Positions 9,879 to 19,954 of a DNA stretch of 64,000 nt are shown one piece after another. The notes under the pieces are model-generated. The model saw nothing but the letters and a program-made list of their open reading frames with translations, did no database searches and had not been told where the DNA came from. Position 1 is the stretch's first letter. Each line of letters starts with the position of its first letter. The DNA is taken from the NCBI RefSeq assembly GCF_036208045.1, contig NZ_CP121472.1, positions 62,001-126,000 on the forward strand, written 5' to 3'. A program made the position numbers and the translations under genes. The stretch is from Thiorhodovibrio winogradskyi. GTDB lineage: Bacteria > Pseudomonadota > Gammaproteobacteria > Chromatiales > Chromatiaceae.

Positions 9879-10985
9879 TCAGACGCCTGGCGCGCGTTCA
9901 AACATCACCAGGTGATCCAGCTCGGCGCGAATGCCGACCCGGGTGCCGGGCGGAAAATCATCATGGCTGGGTGCCAGTGACAGCAGCCGGCGGCCGCTGT
10001 CGAGTTCCAGGGTGTAGAGGTATTCGGCGCCGCGAAAAGCGCGCTCGACCACCAGCGCGGTTTTTTGTTCGCATTGGGCGCAGATCAGATCATCCGGGCG
10101 CACCAGCACTTCGACCTGCGTGCCCTGCGGCAGGGCGATGGCATTCTGGCCACGCAGCACGCCAAGCTCGGTGGAAACACTCTTCCCGTCGATCACCTGT
10201 CCCGGCAAGAACTCGCCCTGCCCGATAAAATCGGCCACGAAGCGATCCACCGGCTGGTGATAAAGCGCAAAGCCGGTGCCGGTCTGGTGAATGCGCCCGG
10301 CACACATCACACTGATCCGATCCGCCATGGCGAAGGCCTCGAGCTGATCGTGGGTGACCAGGATGGCCGTCACACCCTCATGGCGCAATAGCGCGCGGAT
10401 CTCCCGCGCCAGCGCCTCGCGCAACTCCACATCCATGCTCGAGAAGGGCTCATCGAGCAACAGCATCCGCGGTCGCGGCGCCAGCGCCCGCGCCAGGGCA
10501 ACGCGCTGCTGCATGCCGCCGGAGAGCTCATGCGGATGCAAGCCTGCCGCCTTGCCAAGACCGACCAGCTCCAGTAACTCCACCACCCGCCGCGCGCGCG
10601 CCCGCCGCTCGAGCCGGCGCAGACCAAAGCCAATATTGTTAGCCACCGTGAGATGGGGAAAGAGGGCGAAATCCTGAAACACCATGCCAATCCGACGCTG
10701 CTCCGCCGGCACGCTGAAGCCGGGACCGGACACCAGCATGCCACCGAGCAGAATCTCCCCCGCCATGACCGGCTCAAAGCCAGCAATGGCCCGCAACAAG
10801 GTGGTCTTACCACAGCCACTTGGCCCGAGCAGGCAGCCGATACCGCCCTCCTCCAGTTGCAGATGCGCATCCAGCACCACGGGCGCGCCGCCATAGCCGA
10901 CGCTCACGCCCCGAACCAGCAAGGGGGTCACTTCAGTCACCCTGAGAGGCTCCAACCTGTCGCAAAATCCAGCCTCGTCGCCCAC
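9879..10985 (-). CDS. fbpC: Iron(III) ABC transporter ATP-binding protein
   Basis: A 368-residue ATPase. Walker A is GPSGCGKTT (54-62), the ABC signature is LSGGMQQRVALARAL, and Walker B is MLLLDEPFSSMD; a C-terminal TOBE-type regulatory domain follows (about 245-368). It should power import of ferric iron delivered by the FbpA-type binding protein encoded upstream. The gene is third in the minus-strand order fbpA-fbpB-fbpC, 132 bases behind the permease. That gap and the small gap before fbpB leave it open whether all three sit on one transcript. Homologues of this group can also carry thiamine or polyamines, but the neighbours favour iron. Confidence 0.88.
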   Translation of the reverse strand: MGDEAGFCDRLEPLRVTEVTPLLVRGVSVGYGGAPVVLDAHLQLEEGGIGCLLGPSGCGKTTLLRAIAGFEPVMAGEILLGGMLVSGPGFSVPAEQRRIGMVFQDFALFPHLTVANNIGFGLRRLERRARARRVVELLELVGLGKAAGLHPHELSGGMQQRVALARALAPRPRMLLLDEPFSSMDVELREALAREIRALLRHEGVTAILVTHDQLEAFAMADRISVMCAGRIHQTGTGFALYHQPVDRFVADFIGQGEFLPGQVIDGKSVSTELGVLRGQNAIALPQGTQVEVLVRPDDLICAQCEQKTALVVERAFRGAEYLYTLELDSGRRLLSLAPSHDDFPPGTRVGIRAELDHLVMFERAPGV

Positions 10986-11117
10986 TTTCCAACTTAAAAG
11001 ACATGCTGCAAAACCAAAAACTGAGGCAATTGCCGAAAATGATCAGATCCCGCCAAACGGGACAGTACCCCCGTCCGCCGCCTTTCAACCAAACCACTGA
11101 CCATTGAAAACTGACCA

Positions 11118-12788
11118 CTAGCCACTGCCCGCTTCCGCTAGCCGAGACCGCGTAATCGCCCGACTCAAGAGGATCACCGGCAACAAGCCCGCCAGCACAA
11201 TGGTCAGCGCCGCTGGGCCAGAATCGGCCAAGCGCTCATCGGCTGCCAGTTCGTAGGCCCGCACCGCCAGGGTATTGAAATCAAAAGGGCGCAAAATGAG
11301 AGTTGCTGGCAGTTCCTTTAGCACATCCACAAACACCAGCAGTCCGGCTGTGAGCAGGCTGCCGCGCAGCATGGGGATATGCACCCGCCACAGCGTCTGC
11401 CCCGGTGCCAACCCCAAGGAACGGCTGGCATCATCGATTGCCGGGCGAATCTTGCCCAGACCGGATTCCACGGTTTGCAGCGCAACCGCTAAAAAGCGCA
11501 CTAGATAGGCAAAGATGAGCGCGAGCAGTGTCCCGCTCAGCAGCAGGCCGGTGGACAAACCAAACCACTCGCGCATCCGCGCATCCAGCGCATTGTCCAG
11601 CCAGGCAAAGGGAATTAGCACGCCCACGGCGATCACGGTGCCCGGTACCGCGTAACCCAGCCCAGCCACTCGCGCGCTAAGGCGCACACTGGCCACCGGA
11701 TAAAGCCGCTTGCCATAGCCCAGCAGCAGCGCCAACAGCACCGCTAGCAGCGCCGTGCTCGCAGCCAGCGCCAAGCTGTTGGTTGCCAGCCGCCAAAAGC
11801 CATCACTGGCGCCCTCGGTGGCAAAGGACCAGGACCAGAACGCCAGTTGTCCCGCCGGCAGCAGAAAGCCGAACAACAGCGGCAGCAAACAAAACAGCCA
11901 AGCCAGAGCGCGGCTAAAACCGCGCAGCCGCAGCCGGCGGATGCTCTGCTCGCGGCTGCCGGTGGCATGATAGCGCGCACCGGCGCGCGACCAGCTCTCC
12001 AACACAATGAGCAAAAACACAAAACCGAGCAGCACCGCGGCCAGCTGTGCCGCCGCGGCTGGATTCCCCAAACCAAACCAGGTGCGGAAAATCCCGGTGG
12101 TGAAGGTCGCGACCCCGAAGTATTCCACCGTGCCGTAGTCCGCCAGGGTCTCCATCAGCGCCAGCGCCAGGCCTGCCACCACCGCCGGGCGCGCCAGCGG
12201 CAGCGCCAGTGTCAAAAAGGTGCGCCAAGGGCCATTACCCAGGGTCCGACTCACCTCCAGCACCGCCAGGGACTGACTCAAAAAAGCCGCCCGCGCCAGC
12301 ATGTAGACATAAGGGTAAAGCACCAGGGAGAGCATTACCGCCGCCCCCGGCAGCGAGCGCACCCGCGGGAACCAATAATCCCCATAGCCCCAAGCCATGA
12401 GCTCACGCAGGCCGGACTGTACCGGCCCCGCCACATCGAGCAGACCGGTATAGGTGTAGGCGATGATATAGGCCGGCATGGCCATCGGCAGCAGCAGCGC
12501 CCACTCGAACAGCCCGCGCCCAGGGAACTGGCACATGGTGGTCAGCCAGGCGGTACCCACGCCACCGATCAGAGTGCCAAGCGCCACGCCCAGCATCAGC
12601 AGCAGGGAGTTGACCACATAGTCCGCAAGAACAGTGTCAACCAGGTGCTGCCAAACCTCTCCGGCGGGCACGAAGATGAAGCTCACCACCACCAGGACGG
12701 GCAGCGCCAGCACTGCCGCGAGGAGCGCGACAGTCACTGGCGGCCACCAGGAGGCCGAGGAAAATCGGATGAAAACAGAGACAGCCAT
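11118..12788 (-). CDS. fbpB: Iron(III) ABC transporter permease, fused two-domain type
   Basis: A 556-residue inner-membrane protein with about twelve hydrophobic segments in two similar halves, as in FbpB/SfuB, where two permease units are fused. Each half carries an EAA-like loop that contacts the ATPase: ALLEVSRTLGNGPWRTFLTLALPLARPA in the first and DDASRSLGLAPGQTLWRVHIPMLRG in the second. It would form the channel of the ferric iron importer together with the ATPase at 9879-10985. It starts 133 bases downstream of the binding-protein gene. Length is normal for the family. Confidence 0.9.
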   Translation of the reverse strand: MAVSVFIRFSSASWWPPVTVALLAAVLALPVLVVVSFIFVPAGEVWQHLVDTVLADYVVNSLLLMLGVALGTLIGGVGTAWLTTMCQFPGRGLFEWALLLPMAMPAYIIAYTYTGLLDVAGPVQSGLRELMAWGYGDYWFPRVRSLPGAAVMLSLVLYPYVYMLARAAFLSQSLAVLEVSRTLGNGPWRTFLTLALPLARPAVVAGLALALMETLADYGTVEYFGVATFTTGIFRTWFGLGNPAAAAQLAAVLLGFVFLLIVLESWSRAGARYHATGSREQSIRRLRLRGFSRALAWLFCLLPLLFGFLLPAGQLAFWSWSFATEGASDGFWRLATNSLALAASTALLAVLLALLLGYGKRLYPVASVRLSARVAGLGYAVPGTVIAVGVLIPFAWLDNALDARMREWFGLSTGLLLSGTLLALIFAYLVRFLAVALQTVESGLGKIRPAIDDASRSLGLAPGQTLWRVHIPMLRGSLLTAGLLVFVDVLKELPATLILRPFDFNTLAVRAYELAADERLADSGPAALTIVLAGLLPVILLSRAITRSRLAEAGSG

Positions 12789-12921
12789 GGCGGCAATCTA
12801 GCACTCGGCTGTCCAGGCTCCAAGCGGGCGGCACACCCGGCTTGGTCAGAACGCCAGGCGTTGGAGCGAGCGAAGCGGCCATGGCCATCTCCTCGACACC
12901 CGCGCCCCGCTCCGATAGCTC

Positions 12922-13986
12922 TTACTTCCAGCCCGCCCGGTCCATCAGCAGCACCGCCTCGCCGTTGAGTTCGCCGAGGGTCTCGAGGTTGAGATCGTCA
13001 GCCTTGAACTTGCCCCATTTGGCCAGCACCGGGCTCATCTCCACGCCCTCGCGCACTGGGTACTCGCCATTGGCTTGGGCATACCAGTCCTGGGACTCGG
13101 GATTCAACAGAAATTCGATGAGCTGCACGGCGGCGTCTTTGTTTTTGGCCGCGGCCGTGACCGCCGCGCCACTGACATTGACATGGGCACCCCGACCGTC
13201 TTGATTCGGCCAGAACACTGACATCTGCTCGGCTGGCTCGCGCTCGGCAGGGTCATCGGAGGTCAACATGCCTGCCAGATAATAGGTATTGGCGATGGCC
13301 AAGTCGCATTCACCAACGGCGGCGGCTTTAATTTGATCACGATCGCCGCCCATGGGTGGACGTGCCATGTTATCGACCACGCCTTTGGCCCAAGTCTCGG
13401 TGGCCTCCTCGCCATTGGCGAAGATCAGCGAGGCCACCAGTGATTGGTTATAGACATTGCTGGAAGAGCGGATGCAAATGCGCTTTTTCCACTTGGGGTC
13501 GGCCAGATCCTCGTAGGTGGACAGCTCGCTCGGATCGACGCGATCACTCACGTACATAATGGGGCGCGCGCGCAGGGACAGGCCGACCCAGTGACCATCC
13601 GAATCGCGATAATTCTCCGGTACTTCCTCGGCAATGGTGGCAGACTTGATCGCTTGCGTCAGCCCGGCCTCCTTGGCGCGATGCAAATTGCCGGCATCGA
13701 CCGTCAGCAGCAAATCAGCCGGACTGTTGGCGCCCTCGCTTTTCAGCCGCTGCAGTAAGGCATCCGCCTTGCCGGTGACCAGATTCACCTCGATCCCCGT
13801 CTGCTCGCTGAAGCGATCAAGCAGTGGCTTGATCAGTGCCTCCTTGCGCGCGGAGTAGAGATTCACCTCAGCATTCCCATCCTCGGGCGCGGCCATGGCC
13901 GTCGTGGCTGCCAGCGCTGCCCCCAGGGTGACACCCAGCACCGCGGCGCCGAGCGCCCTAGGCTTGTGCATGATCAAATCGCCCAT
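12922..13986 (-). CDS. fbpA: Periplasmic iron(III)-binding protein of ABC transporter
   Basis: A 354-residue class II solute-binding protein of the FbpA/IdiA/FutA family. Residues 1-32 form a signal peptide ending near TAMAAPEDG. The neighbouring tyrosines in ANTYYLAGM are the usual iron-binding pair, and EVNLYSARKEALIKPLLDRF is the typical mature start. Ligand is predicted to be ferric iron. The first ATG (13986) has AAGAGG 7 bases upstream; the inner ATG at residue 6 is less well placed. First gene of the fbpABC set and divergent from sufB. Confidence 0.92.
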   Translation of the reverse strand: MGDLIMHKPRALGAAVLGVTLGAALAATTAMAAPEDGNAEVNLYSARKEALIKPLLDRFSEQTGIEVNLVTGKADALLQRLKSEGANSPADLLLTVDAGNLHRAKEAGLTQAIKSATIAEEVPENYRDSDGHWVGLSLRARPIMYVSDRVDPSELSTYEDLADPKWKKRICIRSSSNVYNQSLVASLIFANGEEATETWAKGVVDNMARPPMGGDRDQIKAAAVGECDLAIANTYYLAGMLTSDDPAEREPAEQMSVFWPNQDGRGAHVNVSGAAVTAAAKNKDAAVQLIEFLLNPESQDWYAQANGEYPVREGVEMSPVLAKWGKFKADDLNLETLGELNGEAVLLMDRAGWK

Positions 13987-14614
13987 CTCGAATTCCTCTT
14001 ATTTTTCATGGTGAAAACACTTTGCTTGTTGTCGATCAGCCAGGCCCATGCCAGGAGAATCTGGCAACCCCCAGGCTCTTGAACAGCCTGGTTTCTGAAC
14101 CGGACCTGCTATAGGCACTCTCAAATAATACGAACGATTCTTTTTAACTTCAAGACTTCGGCTCTCACGACCTGGGCACGGAACTTGCGCACCTTCTTTT
14201 GCAATCCACTGAGTCGAACCACATTTCCCCAGATGCTCCACCTAGATCATTGCCTTACCGGCACTATTCGGCCATCGCCCGCACTGCCGCCGCGCGTTCC
14301 GAATGTCGCAAAGCCGACAAGCACGGGCGCACCGCCACTGCCCTTGCAACAGACCGGGGAGAGACCCGTGGTGCGATTCGGATTTTTCGCCATGGGGTCG
14401 GTCGCGATAGACTTGCCAGCTTGCCGTCACCAGCTCGGCCTTGGTCCCCCGGTGCAAATCAAGCAGACCTTTGCCCTCTCGCCCCTGAGCGCTCTTGAAA
14501 CTCCAAGCCGATAACGTCAAATAACCAAGCATTGCACTGAGTAATTGTCGCCCAACCCACGTCCCCCGCGGCGGGACCAGGGGCTGACGTCCGCACCAAC
14601 CCGGAGCCATCGCC
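13987..14614. other. Divergent control region between fbpA and sufB
   Basis: A 628-base stretch between two iron-related operons that point away from each other. Several short frames exist on both strands (for example 14242-14616 on the minus strand) but none resembles a known protein and none has good start signals. No iscR or sufR regulator gene is present here. A weak Fur-like motif is listed separately. Confidence 0.5.
14124..14141. promoter_or_regulatory. Possible Fur-box-like site upstream of fbpA
   Basis: The AT-rich stretch AATAATACGAACGATTCT, about 140 bases before the fbpA start, resembles half of the classical Fur consensus (imperfect AATNATNNNNATTATT on the opposite strand, about 10 of 16 positions). 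It stands out in otherwise GC-rich DNA and sits where an iron-dependent operator would be expected. The match is weak. Confidence 0.3.
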
Positions 14615-16057
14615 ATGAGCGCAGTCGCCGAATACGATCATTTAGTCAAGTCAGAATACGAGCATGGATTCATCACCGACATCGAATCCGACACCTTGCC
14701 GCCAGGCCTGGACGAGACGGTCATCACCGCGATTTCCACCCGCAAGGGCGAGCCTGACTGGATGCGCGAGTGGCGCTTGAGCGCCTACGCCAAGTGGCTT
14801 GAAATGCCGACTCCCGAGTGGGCGGCGGTGCATCATCCGGCGATTGATTTTCAGGATATCTCTTACTTCTCGGCGCCAAAGAAAAAAGACGGGCCAAAAA
14901 GCCTGGATGAAGTCGACCCGGTGCTGCTGGAGACCTACGAGAAGCTCGGCATCCCCATCGAGGAACAAAAAGCGCTGGCTGGCATCGCGGTGGACGCGGT
15001 CTTCGATAGTGTGTCAGTCGCGACGACCTTTCGGAGCAAACTGGCCGAGGCAGGGGTCATCTTCTGCTCTATCTCCGAGGCACTGCAGGAGCATCCGGAG
15101 CTGATCAGACAACACCTCGGCACGGTGGTCCCGCCGACGGACAACTTCTACGCCGGGCTGAACGCGGCTGTTTTCACGGACGGCACCTTTGTCTACGTCC
15201 CCAAAAACACTCGCTGCCCCATGGAGTTGAGCACCTATTTCCGCATCAATACCGCCAAGACCGGGCAGTTCGAGCGCACGCTGATCGTCGCCGACGAGGG
15301 CAGCTATGTGAGCTATCTGGAAGGCTGCACCGCACCGCAGCGCGATGAAAACCAACTCCACGCCGCGGTGGTGGAGCTGATCGCGCTCGAAGGCGCCGAG
15401 ATCAAATACTCCACGGTGCAGAACTGGTATCCGGGGGATGAGAACGGCAAGGGCGGGATTTACAATTTCGTCACCAAACGCGGTGACTGTCGCGGCGCGC
15501 GCTCCAAAATTAGCTGGACCCAGGTCGAGACCGGCTCGGCCATCACCTGGAAGTATCCGAGTTGCATCCTGCGCGGCGATGACTCGGTCGGCGAGTTCTA
15601 CTCGGTCGCGGTCACCAAGGGCCGGCAGCAGGCCGACACCGGCACCAAGATGATTCATATCGGGCGCAACACCCGTTCGACCATCGTCTCCAAGGGCATC
15701 TCGGCGCAGCATGGCCAGCAGTCCTATCGCGGTCTGGTGCGCATCGCGGCCAAGGCCGAGGGCGCGCGCAACCACACCCAGTGCGATTCTTTATTGATTG
15801 GCGATCGCTGCGCCGCCCATACCTTTCCTTACATCGAGGTGAAAAACCCGAGCGCGAAGATGGAGCATGAGGCCACCACCTCCAAGATCAGCGAGGATCA
15901 GCTCTTCTACTGTCGCTCGCGCGGTTTGAGCGAGGAAGATGCCGTGTCCATGATCGTGAATGGCTTCTGTAAGCAGGTGTTCAACAAGCTGCCGATGGAA
16001 TTCGCCGTCGAGGCGCAAAAGCTGCTCAGTATCAGCCTTGAGGGCGCGGTGGGCTAA
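14615..16057 (+). CDS. sufB: Fe-S cluster assembly scaffold protein SufB
   Basis: A 480-residue protein, full length. It forms the SufBC2D scaffold on which Fe-S clusters are built in the cytosol. Family motifs seen include [46 protein letters not shown] and [14 protein letters not shown]; Cys390 in the last corresponds to the cysteine proposed to take sulfur (Cys405 in E. coli). First gene of sufBCD-sufT. The 63-base gap to sufC contains the near-repeated phrase ccactagccactaatcactgaccacta before a clear ribosome binding region. No sulfur donor gene (sufS, sufE or sufU) lies nearby. Confidence 0.97.
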   Translation: MSAVAEYDHLVKSEYEHGFITDIESDTLPPGLDETVITAISTRKGEPDWMREWRLSAYAKWLEMPTPEWAAVHHPAIDFQDISYFSAPKKKDGPKSLDEVDPVLLETYEKLGIPIEEQKALAGIAVDAVFDSVSVATTFRSKLAEAGVIFCSISEALQEHPELIRQHLGTVVPPTDNFYAGLNAAVFTDGTFVYVPKNTRCPMELSTYFRINTAKTGQFERTLIVADEGSYVSYLEGCTAPQRDENQLHAAVVELIALEGAEIKYSTVQNWYPGDENGKGGIYNFVTKRGDCRGARSKISWTQVETGSAITWKYPSCILRGDDSVGEFYSVAVTKGRQQADTGTKMIHIGRNTRSTIVSKGISAQHGQQSYRGLVRIAAKAEGARNHTQCDSLLIGDRCAAHTFPYIEVKNPSAKMEHEATTSKISEDQLFYCRSRGLSEEDAVSMIVNGFCKQVFNKLPMEFAVEAQKLLSISLEGAVG

Positions 16058-16120
16058 GCCGCCTTGGTACTAGCCACTAGCCACTAATCACTGACCACTA
16101 AAAATCCGGAGCCAACCATC

Positions 16121-16879
16121 ATGCTGTCTGTGAAGGGCCTGAAGGCCAACGTGGGTGACAAGGAGATTCTCAAGGGGCTCGACTTTACAGTCGGCCCGGG
16201 CGAGGTTCATGCCATCATGGGGCCGAATGGCTCGGGCAAGAGCACCTTCGCCCACGTCCTCTCGGGACGCGAGGGCTACGAGGTCACCGCCGGCTCGGTC
16301 GACTTCGACGGCCACGACCTGCTCGCGCTTGAACCGGAAGAACGCGCCCAGATGGGGCTTTTTCTCGCCTTTCAGTACCCGGTCGAGCTGCCAGGGGTGA
16401 ACAACACTTATTTCTTGAAATCCGCCGTCAATGCCATCCGCAAGGCACGCGGGGATGAAGAACTCGATGCTGTGTCCTTCCTGCGGCTGATGAAGGAACG
16501 CCTCAAGGTGCTGCACCTGGATGACAGCCTGCTCAAGCGTCCTGTCAATTTCGGCTTCTCCGGTGGCGAGAAAAAGCGCAACGAGATTTTTCAGATGGCC
16601 ATGCTCGAACCCAAGCTGGCGATCCTCGACGAGACCGACTCAGGTCTGGATATCGATGCCTTGCGCATTGTCGCCGACGGCGTGAACGCCCTGCGTTGCG
16701 CCGAGCGCTCCATGATCGTGGTCACCCATTATCAGCGCCTGCTCGACTACATCCAGCCCGATCACGTGCATGTGCTGGCGCACGGGCGCATCATCCGCTC
16801 CGGCGGTAAGGAACTGGCGCTGGAGCTAGAAGAAAAAGGCTACGGCTGGATCGCAGGGGCCGAGGCGGAAGCGGCATGA
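16121..16879 (+). CDS. sufC: Fe-S cluster assembly ATPase SufC
   Basis: A 252-residue ABC-type ATPase that binds SufB and SufD and drives the shape change needed for cluster assembly. Walker A GPNGSGKST (34-42), signature FSGGEKKRNEI and Walker B LAILDETDSGLD are intact, the last with the SufC-specific ETDSGLD. It overlaps sufD by four bases (ATGA at 16876-16879), so the two are translationally coupled. Confidence 0.97.
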   Translation: MLSVKGLKANVGDKEILKGLDFTVGPGEVHAIMGPNGSGKSTFAHVLSGREGYEVTAGSVDFDGHDLLALEPEERAQMGLFLAFQYPVELPGVNNTYFLKSAVNAIRKARGDEELDAVSFLRLMKERLKVLHLDDSLLKRPVNFGFSGGEKKRNEIFQMAMLEPKLAILDETDSGLDIDALRIVADGVNALRCAERSMIVVTHYQRLLDYIQPDHVHVLAHGRIIRSGGKELALELEEKGYGWIAGAEAEAA

Positions 16880-18225
16880 ACAGCGCCCCTACCTTCATCA
16901 CGCCGACCGAACCAGCCCTGCTCGGCTGGTTGCATGGCACCCCTGGGGCGCGGCGCCAGCATGAGCCGGATTGGCTGAGCGCCTTGCGCGCGGCGGCCAG
17001 CGAGCGCGCCAGCCACCAGGGTGTACCAACGCAAAAGTCCGAAGGTTGGCGCTATACCAGCCTGCGCGCGCTGATCGACCAGAATTTTCAGCCGTGCCAC
17101 CAGCCCATCACGGCGCTGCAGCCCGAAGACATCGAGGACCAGCTCATTCCCGGCCTCGACAGCCATCGGCTGGTGATGGTCAACGGCCACTTCGAGCCGC
17201 GCCTGTCCCGGCTCGATGCGCTGCCCGAGGGCGTGCGCATCGGCAGCCTGGCGGAAATCCTGACTCAGGATGGCGATGTGATCGCCAATCTGCTGGGCCA
17301 GGTTGCCGGGGATGGTCAGCATGTATTCACCTCGCTCAATACCGCCGGCTTTGATGATGGCCTGGTGCTGCTGATCGATGCCAATGTGCGTCTGGAACGC
17401 CCGGTCGAGCTGCTCAACCTGTCCATCGGTCTCGATCCTCCCGCGGGCCCTGGCCTTGCCCAGCCACGCCATCTGATTCAGCTGGCATCAGGCGCTCGCG
17501 CTGAACTGATTGAGCGCCACCTGAGCTTTGGCGATGCGCTGTATTGCAATAATGCCGTGGTCGAAATTCGCCTGGCCAAAGAGGCGCGACTGCATCATGT
17601 GCGGCTGCAGGCTGAAAGCCCCAACGCCTACCATCTGACTGGCCTCTATCTGGAACAGCACGCCGCCAGTCGCTATCGCGGCGTTAATATCGGCATGGGC
17701 GGCGCCTGGGCGCGCACCGATTTGATCACGCGTTTTGTGGCGCCAGAGGCCGACTGCGAGCTACAGGGCCTGTATCTTGCCGGTGACCGGCAGCTGATCG
17801 ACTACCACATGGATGTCCAACATCTGGTGCCAGGGTGTTCGAGCCGTGAAAATTTTAAAGGGATTCTGCACGGCAAGGGCAGGGCGGTATTCGACGGACG
17901 GGTCTATGTGGCGGCCCACGCGCAGCAGACCGATGCGGCCATGTCCAATCGCAATCTGATTCTCTCGCCCAATGCCGAGGTCGACACCAAGCCGCAGCTC
18001 GAAATTTACGCCGATGACGTCAAATGCAGCCATGGCACCACCGTTGGTCAACTCGAGCCGGAAATGCTGTTTTACCTGCGCTCGCGTGGCATCGCCGCCC
18101 CGCTGGCAAGACGTATGCTGTGCCTGGGCTTCGCCGGGGAGATCATCGAGGCCATCGATTCCGAGCCGCTGCGCGAGCAGATCAGCGAGCTCGTCGGCGA
18201 ACGGCTGGAGCGCTCGCCGCTATGA
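16876..18225 (+). CDS. sufD: Fe-S cluster assembly protein SufD
   Basis: A 449-residue partner of SufB in the SufBC2D scaffold. The C-terminal beta-helix core carries VKCSHGTTVGQLEPEMLFYLRSRGI, whose histidine is thought to take part in cluster formation at the SufB-SufD interface. The N-terminal part contains SEGWRYTSLRAL, also typical. Length is normal. Its stop overlaps the ATG of the SufT-like gene (18222-18225). Confidence 0.95.
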   Translation: MNSAPTFITPTEPALLGWLHGTPGARRQHEPDWLSALRAAASERASHQGVPTQKSEGWRYTSLRALIDQNFQPCHQPITALQPEDIEDQLIPGLDSHRLVMVNGHFEPRLSRLDALPEGVRIGSLAEILTQDGDVIANLLGQVAGDGQHVFTSLNTAGFDDGLVLLIDANVRLERPVELLNLSIGLDPPAGPGLAQPRHLIQLASGARAELIERHLSFGDALYCNNAVVEIRLAKEARLHHVRLQAESPNAYHLTGLYLEQHAASRYRGVNIGMGGAWARTDLITRFVAPEADCELQGLYLAGDRQLIDYHMDVQHLVPGCSSRENFKGILHGKGRAVFDGRVYVAAHAQQTDAAMSNRNLILSPNAEVDTKPQLEIYADDVKCSHGTTVGQLEPEMLFYLRSRGIAAPLARRMLCLGFAGEIIEAIDSEPLREQISELVGERLERSPL

Positions 18226-18761
18226 ACCCAATGGCCAGCGCCGCGACCAAGCCAGGCGCCCGGCATCGGGATCAACCAGGCTTTTTTCCCTCACTGATTG
18301 GGAATTTGACAGGGGAATCAAAGGCAATGAACAGACTGGCGCGATTCGCCGGCTTTGGCCGCGACAAACAAACTAGGGACATCGATGACTCCACTGGGGC
18401 AGGGGCGCAAGAGGTGGAAGAGACTTTTGTGGAAGAGGCCGTTGAACGCATGGACGCCGAGGAGTTGCGCGAACCCATCATCGCCGCGCTGCGCCGGGTG
18501 CATGATCCGGAAATCCCGGTCAACATCTACGATCTCGGACTCATCTACAAGATCGATATCGCGCCCAATGGTAATGTCGATGTCGACATGACGCTGACCG
18601 CTCCCGCCTGCCCGGTCGCCGGCATGATGCCACTCATGGTCAAGGACGCGGTGCAAAAGGTCGAGGGCGTCGGCCAGGTGGAGGTCGAACTGGTCTGGGA
18701 TCCACCCTGGAGTCAGGACAAGATGTCCGAGGAAGCCTTGTTGCAGCTTGGCATGATGTAG
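18222..18761 (+). CDS. sufT: SufT-like DUF59/MIP18-family Fe-S assembly factor
   Basis: A DUF59 (PaaD/MIP18-like) domain with HDPEIPVNIYDLGLIYKI, MTLTAPACPVAGMM and VELVWDPPW; proteins of this type help transfer Fe-S clusters to target enzymes. The ATG at 18222 overlaps the sufD stop and gives 179 residues with a poorly conserved 35-residue lead. A second ATG at 18327, behind AAAGG, gives 144 residues and begins MNRLARFAGF; either may be used. It closes the suf operon. Confidence 0.88.
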   Translation: MNPMASAATKPGARHRDQPGFFPSLIGNLTGESKAMNRLARFAGFGRDKQTRDIDDSTGAGAQEVEETFVEEAVERMDAEELREPIIAALRRVHDPEIPVNIYDLGLIYKIDIAPNGNVDVDMTLTAPACPVAGMMPLMVKDAVQKVEGVGQVEVELVWDPPWSQDKMSEEALLQLGMM

Positions 18762-18828
18762 CCTGATGTCCGTCTGATATCGCCCTGGCGGCTACCGACA
18801 AAGGCGTGCGGGTTGTAAACTGGCGCGC

Positions 18829-19020
18829 ATGAACAGCAACACTCGCCCACCACACCAAGCTCCGCGCACAACAGCCGCACCCGGGGCGGCGGCGCAGCCG
18901 CTAGCCGAGGCTCGACAGACGCCCGCCGTGCGCCGTGCCAGCGGCGGTCTGCGCTTTCTTGGCGCCGTCTTGCTCTTCTCCACCCTCAGCCTGCTGAGCT
19001 GCCAGTCGCTGATCTTCTAA
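18829..19020 (+). CDS. Possible small membrane peptide between sufT and xpaC
   Basis: A 63-codon frame with a proline/alanine-rich N-terminus and a C-terminal hydrophobic stretch ending FLGAVLLFSTLSLLSCQSLIF. It lies in the same direction as its neighbours and stops 11 bases before xpaC, but it lacks a clear ribosome binding site. No family recognised; it may be chance. Confidence 0.35.
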   Translation: MNSNTRPPHQAPRTTAAPGAAAQPLAEARQTPAVRRASGGLRFLGAVLLFSTLSLLSCQSLIF

Positions 19021-19031
19021 GGCGGGTCATC

Positions 19032-19925
19032 ATGTCACTTGATCGTCATGACATCAGCGGCGATGTGCGCCAAGCTCTCACCAGCGCCCGTCAGGGTTGG
19101 CGGCGCTGGCGTGAAGGGCGCCCCAAAGCCCCGCGCATGCTCTTGCTCTGGCTGGCGAGCGCGCCGCTCATTCCGGCCGCCTTTGTCAGCCTGATCACCG
19201 GCCGCCTACTCACCTTTGCCGCCGAGGCCCTGGCCTACACGCTCATTGCCATGGCCGCCATCCTCGCCCGGCGCGGTTATCTCGACAGCTCGCGCGAACC
19301 CCAACGGCGCTTCTCCCGCCGCCTCTACCTGCCGCTACTCAATGTCGCTGGCGTCCTGGTGGGCATGGCCATTGCGATAACCGCCACCGCCGGCGCCGGC
19401 TACACAGCTCCGGTTAGTCTGGCCTTCGCGCTGATCGCCACCACGGGTTTTTTTCTCGCCTACGGCATGCAGCCCTGGCTCAAGGGCGAGCGACTCGAAG
19501 CTGTGGATCGCGAATCCCGCTTGGTGGCCGAGGCTCTGGCCGAGGCCGAAAGCCGGCTGATCCTAATCGAACAGGCCGCCCATTCTCTAGGCAACCAGGA
19601 ATTGCGCGGCCGACTTTCGCGCATCGCCGCCCATGGCCGGGATATTCTGGCGCAGATCGCCGCGCGGCCGTCCGACCTCAGCCGCGCCCGGCGTTTCTTG
19701 ACGGTGTTTCTTGAAGGCGCCGAGCAGGTCTCCAACGGCTATGTGCGCACCCACCGCCATACGGATTCAGCCGAACTCGAACAGCGCTTTCGCTCGGTCC
19801 TGATCACCATTGAGGATCAGTTCATCCACCAGCGCCAGCGCCTGACCCAAACCGACGTGACAGACCTCGACATCCAGATCGAAGTGCTGCAAAAGCAACT
19901 TGAGCAGGAGGGGGTGGGGTCTTGA
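19032..19925 (+). CDS. XpaC-like membrane protein (5-bromo-4-chloroindolyl phosphate hydrolysis family)
   Basis: A 297-residue protein with four hydrophobic segments in residues 35-155, followed by a long helical cytoplasmic tail with coiled-coil character (about 165-297). Size, layout and linkage to telA match XpaC-family proteins, which occur beside TelA in many bacteria and whose exact role is unknown (envelope stress or toxic-anion tolerance has been suggested). In this genome a toxin-antitoxin pair separates it from telA. Its stop lies within the following antitoxin's upstream region (TTGA at 19922). Confidence 0.75.
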   Translation: MSLDRHDISGDVRQALTSARQGWRRWREGRPKAPRMLLLWLASAPLIPAAFVSLITGRLLTFAAEALAYTLIAMAAILARRGYLDSSREPQRRFSRRLYLPLLNVAGVLVGMAIAITATAGAGYTAPVSLAFALIATTGFFLAYGMQPWLKGERLEAVDRESRLVAEALAEAESRLILIEQAAHSLGNQELRGRLSRIAAHGRDILAQIAARPSDLSRARRFLTVFLEGAEQVSNGYVRTHRHTDSAELEQRFRSVLITIEDQFIHQRQRLTQTDVTDLDIQIEVLQKQLEQEGVGS

Positions 19926-19954
19926 GTGGCTCACCCCAATCCCAGGAGCACCTT

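Noticed and set aside
11847-12968. A 373-codon plus-strand frame opposite the iron permease
   Set aside because: Very rich in Gln, Arg and His because it is antisense to a membrane protein; no protein features.
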